This document shows positions 20,132 to 23,875 of a DNA stretch of 23,875 nucleotides, in pieces. The translations under genes and the position numbers were made by a program. The stretch lies in IMG/VR virus record IMGVR_UViG_3300005068_000143, positions 1 to 23,875 of that record. The stretch is one strand, 5' to 3'. This stretch comes from a virus. Each line of letters starts with the position of its first letter. Positions within the stretch are counted from its first letter, which is position 1. Under the pieces are notes generated by a model, which saw nothing but the letters and a program-made list of their open reading frames with translations, was not told the DNA's origin and searched no databases.

Positions 20132-21473
20132 GCCACATGAATACCAAAGCTATGCCACTGAATTCATTTTATCCCATCCCATATCGGCTGTATTTCTTGA
20201 AATGGGTTTAGGTAAAAGTGTGATTACCTTATCTGCCATATTTGATTTGTGTTTGGATAGTTTCCTCGTTTGCAAGGTGTTAGTGATTGCGCCTTTAAGA
20301 GTAGCAAGGGATACATGGCCAGCAGAAATCAATAAGTGGGATCACTTAAAAGGACTCTCTTACTCGGTGGCAGTGGGAACGGAAAAAGAAAGAATCGATG
20401 CTCTCAAGAAACAATCAACGCTATACATCATCAATCGTGAGAACGTGGATTGGTTGGTTCATAAAAGTGGTATTCCTTTTCATTTTGATATGGTGGTCAT
20501 TGATGAATTGTCATCCTTTAAGTCTTATGGAGCAAAACGGTTTAAAAGTCTACTCAAAGTAAGACCCTCTGTAAAAAGAATAGTCGGTCTTACCGGTACT
20601 CCCTCCAGTAATGGATTGATGGATTTATGGGCTGAATTTCGAATTCTTGATTTGGGTCAAAGGCTTGGACGCTACATTAGTCATTATCGAAATACCTATT
20701 TTAAGCCAGATAAGAGAAACGCACAGATTATATTTTCATATAAGCCACTGCCTGGTGCTGAAGATGAAATCTACAAACAAATATCAGACATCACCATTTC
20801 TATGAAATCTACCGATTATCTCAAGATGCCTGAATATGTCAGTAATGAAGTTTTTGTCACTTTAAGTGAAAAAGAATGGAAAGTCTATTCAGATTTTAAG
20901 GAGGACATGGTGGCTAACTTAGGTGATGAAGAAATTGATGCGGTTAATGCGGCCGTCCTTTCTGGAAAACTGCTACAGATGGCAAATGGTGCAGTATACG
21001 ATAGCGAAAATAAAGCTCATGTGATTCATGACAAAAAGCTAGATGCCTTGGAAGATTTAATCGAAGGAGCAAATGGGAAACCAGTCCTTGTTGCTTATTG
21101 GTATAAGCATGATTTAGAACGAATTAAAGCTCGATTTCCAGTCAGACAAATTCAGTCATCAAAGGATATTGAGGATTGGAATGATGGCAAGATACCCATT
21201 GCTGTTATTCATCCAGCCAGTGCCGGTCATGGTCTTAATCTTCAAAGCGGCGGTTCAACGCTTATCTGGTTTGGTCTGACTTGGTCACTAGAGCTGTATC
21301 AGCAAACTAATGCAAGACTTTACAGGCAAGGGCAAAAGGATACCGTCATTGTTCACCACATCATCACCAAAAACACGATCGATGAAGACGTACTACTTGC
21401 ACTCACAAAAAAGGAGAAAACTCAAGATGCCTTGATTGATGCGGTAAAGGCGAATTTAGAGGTGATGCGATGA
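20121..21473 (+). CDS. SNF2-type DEAD/DEAH helicase
   Basis: 450 residues from the GTG at 20121, set by GGAGGGA; an in-frame ATG at 20106 lies inside the ribosome site. Motif I is M-G-L-G-K-S (28-33), motif II is V-V-I-D-E-L-S, motif III is L-T-G-T-P-S-S-N-G, and the C-terminal domain has H-P-A-S-A-G-H-G-L-N-L-Q and Q-Q-T-N-A-R-L-Y-R-Q-G-Q. All SNF2-family signatures are present and it lacks extra domains, as usual for phage members. It forms a conserved pair with the VRR-NUC gene and probably remodels forks or recombination intermediates. The stop overlaps the next start (ATGA). Confidence 0.9.
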   Translation: MKYKPHEYQSYATEFILSHPISAVFLEMGLGKSVITLSAIFDLCLDSFLVCKVLVIAPLRVARDTWPAEINKWDHLKGLSYSVAVGTEKERIDALKKQSTLYIINRENVDWLVHKSGIPFHFDMVVIDELSSFKSYGAKRFKSLLKVRPSVKRIVGLTGTPSSNGLMDLWAEFRILDLGQRLGRYISHYRNTYFKPDKRNAQIIFSYKPLPGAEDEIYKQISDITISMKSTDYLKMPEYVSNEVFVTLSEKEWKVYSDFKEDMVANLGDEEIDAVNAAVLSGKLLQMANGAVYDSENKAHVIHDKKLDALEDLIEGANGKPVLVAYWYKHDLERIKARFPVRQIQSSKDIEDWNDGKIPIAVIHPASAGHGLNLQSGGSTLIWFGLTWSLELYQQTNARLYRQGQKDTVIVHHIITKNTIDEDVLLALTKKEKTQDALIDAVKANLEVMR

Positions 21474-21691
21474 CAGAACCTTATCAAGATTTAGCCAATG
21501 CCATTATTTTGATGGCTGTTAAGGATTATAGAGATACCTTAAAGAAACTAAAGAAACGGCCTAGATATGGACCGGCACAAGATTTGAAAAACGAGGTGGA
21601 GAGGTTCTTCCGCTCTGATTGGTATAGAGAACTTACCTCTGTTGATGGAAACGTCCTAATCAAAAAGCTACAAGCGGAGGTGAGCGAGTAA
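21470..21691 (+). CDS. small conserved phage protein, function unknown
   Basis: 73 residues: L-A-N-A-I-I-L-M-A-V-K-D-Y-R, K-K-R-P-R-Y-G-P, E-V-E-R-F-F-R-S-D-W-Y-R-E-L-T and G-x-x-L-I-K-K-L. I recall this type between the SNF2 helicase and the DUF1492 regulator in Lachnospiraceae and streptococcal phages, without a known role. It is compact, helical and charged. Both junctions are overlapping (ATGA at the start, TAATG at the end), so it is in the same operon and translationally coupled. Confidence 0.75.
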   Translation: MTEPYQDLANAIILMAVKDYRDTLKKLKKRPRYGPAQDLKNEVERFFRSDWYRELTSVDGNVLIKKLQAEVSE

Positions 21692-22143
21692 TGAAAGCAA
21701 AAGAATATTTACATCAAGCCTACAGGCTAGATAAACGAATCCAATCCAACATTGAGGAAATGGAAAGGCTAAGGGAGCTATCGACCAGTGTTTCCTCCCC
21801 TGGTTGGGGTGAGAGAATACAAACCCAGCGGCATACCGATGCTTTGTTTGTCAGATACCTGGAGCGAATTGAAGAACTTCAAATCAAGATTAATGATGAG
21901 GTGGATCATCTTGTAGCACTTAAAGCAGAGATTCGAGATGTGATTAATAAAGTAATGGATATTGATGAACGCATGGTGTTACGTTACCGTTATGTTCATA
22001 ACTATACTTGGGAGCAAATCGGCGATGAGCTGAATGCTGATAAGAGTACCATTCGCAGATGGCATGGCAATGCCTTAAATCACGTTGTCGTACCTGAAAA
22101 TCCAATAACTATTCAAAAGTTGAACAGCAATGAGCACTTTTGA
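21691..22143 (+). CDS. DUF1492 / sigma-like late transcription regulator
   Basis: 150 residues. The N-terminal half is a coiled coil (A-Y-R-L-D-K-R-I-Q-S-N-I-E-E-M, then R-I-E-E-L-Q-I-K-I-N-D-E-V). The C-terminal half is a sigma region 4-like HTH: D-E-R-M-V-L-R-Y-R-Y-V-H-N-Y-T-W-E-Q-I-G-D-E-L, D-K-S-T-I-R-R-W-H. This is the DUF1492/ArpU/RinA-like layout of regulators that switch on phage packaging and structural genes. Its position just before the packaging genes fits that role. The start overlaps the previous stop. Confidence 0.82.
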   Translation: MKAKEYLHQAYRLDKRIQSNIEEMERLRELSTSVSSPGWGERIQTQRHTDALFVRYLERIEELQIKINDEVDHLVALKAEIRDVINKVMDIDERMVLRYRYVHNYTWEQIGDELNADKSTIRRWHGNALNHVVVPENPITIQKLNSNEHF

Positions 22144-22218
22144 GCAGAGATAAGCACCTCATCTTTATGTTACATTATAATCAGCAAGATAGAATACTTA
22201 CCAAGCCTTGTGGGATGC

Positions 22219-22235
22219 GCCCTGCAGGGCTTTTT
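22219..22235 (+). terminator. short hairpin with T tract before the HNH gene
   Basis: GCCC TGCA GGGC (22219-22230) followed by TTTTT (22231-22235). AAGCC at 22203-22207 can pair instead with GGCTT at 22228-22232. It would end the early operon ahead of the packaging genes. Confidence 0.5.
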
Positions 22236-22261
22236 CTATGCCCAGAAAGCGAGGTGATATG

Positions 22262-22621
22262 ATGCCAAGAAAACCAAAACGACCATGCAGTACACCAGGC
22301 TGTCCCAACTTAACCGATGGCCAGTACTGTGAAGACCATCGAGTAGAAGAGCGTAGGCGCTATGACAAGTACCAACGGTCAAGTGATGTTAATAAGAAAT
22401 ACGGCAGAGCCTGGAAAAGAATCCGTGACAGATATGTACGAGAACATCCCCTGTGTGAGATGTGTAAAGAGGATGGAAGACTAACTCCCACTGATGAAGT
22501 GCATCACATCCTCCCTGTCTCTCAAGGTGGTACACACGATAGAAGTAATTTGATGTCCTTATGTAAATCCTGTCACAACAAGATTCATTTAGAACTCGGT
22601 GATCGACAGATTCGTAGCTGA
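22262..22621 (+). CDS. phage HNH endonuclease (packaging-associated)
   Basis: 119 residues. Two zinc-binding pairs, C-S-T-P-G-C near the N-terminus and C-E-M-C later, then the H-N-H core: D-E-V-H-H-I-L-P-V-S-Q-G-G, N-L-M-S-L-C-K-S-C-H-N-K-I-H. GAGGTG is 7 bases before ATG 22262; ATG 22259 is an alternative. HNH proteins directly upstream of the small terminase are known to act with terminase in cos cleavage in HK97-like phages, and the following gap looks like a cos region. All catalytic residues are present. Confidence 0.9.
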   Translation: MPRKPKRPCSTPGCPNLTDGQYCEDHRVEERRRYDKYQRSSDVNKKYGRAWKRIRDRYVREHPLCEMCKEDGRLTPTDEVHHILPVSQGGTHDRSNLMSLCKSCHNKIHLELGDRQIRS

Positions 22622-22739
22622 CCCAAGGGGGAGGTCAAATCTCTAGACCTCTTATGGCGGACAACGGCCTGGGGCTTCGCGTGTAAAAATCAGAAATCAA
22701 AGGGGGTATTAAAGACTTTTAGGAAAGTGGGGTGAAAAC
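22622..22739. other. probable cos region
   Basis: 118 bp without a gene between HNH and small terminase. GAGGTC (22631-22636) / GACCTC (22646-22651) form an inverted repeat, followed by a GC-rich block with GGCGGACAACGGCC and GGGGCTTCGCG, then AAAAATCAGAAA and GGGGGTATT. I recall very similar sequence at this position in many Firmicutes cos phages. The cut position cannot be read from sequence. Confidence 0.5.
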
Positions 22740-23279
22740 ATGGCGAAAGATGGTACAGCAAGAGGTGGTCAGCGCGTTGGTGCTGGAAGGAAATCAAAGG
22801 CTCTAACCGATAAAATTGCTGATGGCAGATTAAATGGTGCCATGGTACTGCCAGAACCAACGGATATAGAAGGTGCAGATGTGCCAGCTGTAAAAGATTA
22901 TTTAAAGGCTACTCAGAAAAATGGCAAAGACCTCTGTGCAGAAGATATATATATCGAAACTTACAAGTGGCTGAAAGATCGTAGCTGCGAAATGTTAGTA
23001 AACAACCAGTTAATCGAGCAGTATGCCATGAGTGTTTCTCGTTGGATTCAGTGCGAAGAGTGCATTTCAGAGTATGGCTTTCTTGCCAAGCATCCAACCA
23101 CTTCCGCTGCCATCGCATCACCTTACGTTGCGATGAGCCGTGAATACATGAAACAGGTCAACCAGTGTTGGTATCAGATTTACCAAATTGTAAAAGAAAA
23201 CTGCTCTGTGGAGTTTGGTGGAAGAAGTCCACAAGACGATTTGATGGAGCGCTTATTATCTGCTCGGAAAGGAAAATAA
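22740..23279 (+). CDS. terS: terminase small subunit, P27 family
   Basis: 179 residues. The basic N-terminus M-A-K-D-G-T-A-R-G-G-Q-R-V-G-A-G-R-K-S-K is typical of this family. E-D-I-Y-I-E-T-Y-K-W-L-K, L-I-E-Q-Y-A-M-S-V-S-R-W-I-Q and N-Q-C-W-Y-Q-I-Y-Q-I-V-K-E-N form the helical DNA-binding and oligomerisation part. It should recognise the packaging site just upstream and hand DNA to the large terminase, which would lie to the right of this window. The ribosome site is the weak GTGGGGTG upstream. It is followed immediately by the SAM synthetase gene rather than by the large terminase. Confidence 0.85.
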   Translation: MAKDGTARGGQRVGAGRKSKALTDKIADGRLNGAMVLPEPTDIEGADVPAVKDYLKATQKNGKDLCAEDIYIETYKWLKDRSCEMLVNNQLIEQYAMSVSRWIQCEECISEYGFLAKHPTTSAAIASPYVAMSREYMKQVNQCWYQIYQIVKENCSVEFGGRSPQDDLMERLLSARKGK

Positions 23280-23280
23280 A

Positions 23281-23875
23281 ATGAAAAAATATAGAACGTG
23301 TGAAAGTGTATGTAAAGGTCATCCCGATAAACTATGTGACCTTATTTCAGATAGCATTTTAGATGCGTGTTTAAGAAAAGATAAATCTTCTCGTGTTGCT
23401 TGCGAGGTGATGGCTACCAAAGGACACATCATTGTTGCTGGTGAGATCACCTGCTCAAAGAGAATTGATATCAGAGGTGTTGTTCGCCGTGTTCTGACGG
23501 ATGTGGGCTACAATCCTAGAAAGTTTTTAGTCTTTGTCTACGTCCATCAACAAAGTAAAGATATCGCAGGTGGTGTAGATAGGGCCTTGGAATCTCGTGA
23601 GGGTGATATGTCATGGTATTCCATGTTAGGAGCGGGTGACCAAGGCACCGTTTATGGCTATGCCACCAATGAAACTAGTGAGAAACTACCTCTCCCCTTG
23701 GTCTTATCCCATGCCATTTGCGAAAAGCTAGATAAGGTGATGAAGAATGGTGTGATCAAAGACATTGGTCCTGATGGTAAGGCTCAAGTTACCGTTGAAT
23801 ATGAAGGTGACAAACCAAAACGAATTAAGACCATTGTAGTTTCCGTTCAACACAGTGCAGATAAAGATTTAGATG
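23281..23875 (+). CDS. metK: phage-borne S-adenosylmethionine synthetase (3' end outside window)
   Basis: 198 residues are visible, about half of the usual length; the frame runs off the right edge. C-E-S-V-C-K-G-H-P-D-K-L-C-D (residues 7-20) matches the ATP-binding E-S-V-x-x-G-H-P-D-K, with Cys in place of the usual Gly. V-A-G-E-I-T, Q-Q-S-K-D-I-A-G-G-V, G-A-G-D-Q-G-T-V-Y-G-Y-A-T-N-E and V-V-S-V-Q-H-S follow in the correct order. The enzyme makes S-adenosylmethionine from methionine and ATP. AAAGGA precedes the ATG, one base after the small terminase stop, so it is part of the packaging operon. It may feed a DNA methylase further right or protect phage DNA; that part is inference. Confidence 0.88.
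   Translation, partial: MKKYRTCESVCKGHPDKLCDLISDSILDACLRKDKSSRVACEVMATKGHIIVAGEITCSKRIDIRGVVRRVLTDVGYNPRKFLVFVYVHQQSKDIAGGVDRALESREGDMSWYSMLGAGDQGTVYGYATNETSEKLPLPLVLSHAICEKLDKVMKNGVIKDIGPDGKAQVTVEYEGDKPKRIKTIVVSVQHSADKDLD

Overview
The window looks like accessory DNA from a low-GC Gram-positive gut anaerobe, most likely a member of the Clostridia/Lachnospiraceae. The reasons are strong AGGAGG-type ribosome sites, ATG/GTG/TTG starts, AT-rich intergenic DNA, and a phage early and packaging gene set typical of that group. No rRNA, tRNA, CRISPR array, transposase or site-specific recombinase is visible.

Left part (1-9100): three compact gene cassettes. Cassette 1 (1-3154) has the end of an unrecognised protein, a small HTH protein, a SIR2-like (NADase-fold) protein and a pRiA4b ORF-3-like protein. 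Cassette 2 (about 3200-5984) has a membrane-anchored alpha/beta hydrolase and an XRE HTH fused to what I read as an LPD3/BECR-type domain. Cassette 3 (about 6200-9056) has a GT4 and a GT-A-type glycosyltransferase. The boundaries carry short 3' fragments that read H-V-E-T-V-x-L. I recognise this as the conserved C-terminal motif of the 23S rRNA m5U methyltransferase RumA/RlmCD, whose gene end is a known integration target of serine-recombinase elements. Four such fragments lie at 3155, 5985, 6075 and 9057. Two are preceded by the same ~74-bp end sequence with a conserved inverted repeat, and two are associated with a shared 40-bp motif. I infer stacked remnants of repeated integration into one rumA-type site.

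Middle part (9100-15000): a composite defence locus. An XRE regulator and a C5-cytosine methyltransferase run rightward. Facing them, five tightly packed genes run leftward: a large protein with a Cys4 zinc-knuckle, a small middle component, a DUF2326-type SMC-like ATPase, an HTH_26-type regulator and a PD-(D/E)XK-like nuclease. The first three look like an ABC-three-component (ABC-3C) conflict system; the last two plus the methyltransferase look like a type II restriction-modification system. A bidirectional terminator separates the convergent units.

Right part (15000-23875): the early-to-packaging segment of a tailed phage or prophage, richer in GC than the left part. In order: a tiny basic protein, a strongly structured ~290-nt non-coding leader, a sigma-like factor, an Ant/BRO antirepressor, a DUF4406-like protein, a primase/VapE helicase, a repeat-rich gap that may be the replication origin, a VRR-NUC nuclease, an SNF2 helicase, a small protein, a DUF1492 regulator, an HNH nuclease, a probable cos region, a P27-type small terminase and a phage-borne S-adenosylmethionine synthetase cut by the window end. 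Integrase and repressor are not in the window.

The best candidates for new biology are the tandem rumA-site cassette array, the XRE-LPD3 fusion, the ABC-3C operon that appears to carry a restriction nuclease, the structured leader RNA and the iteron-like gap.
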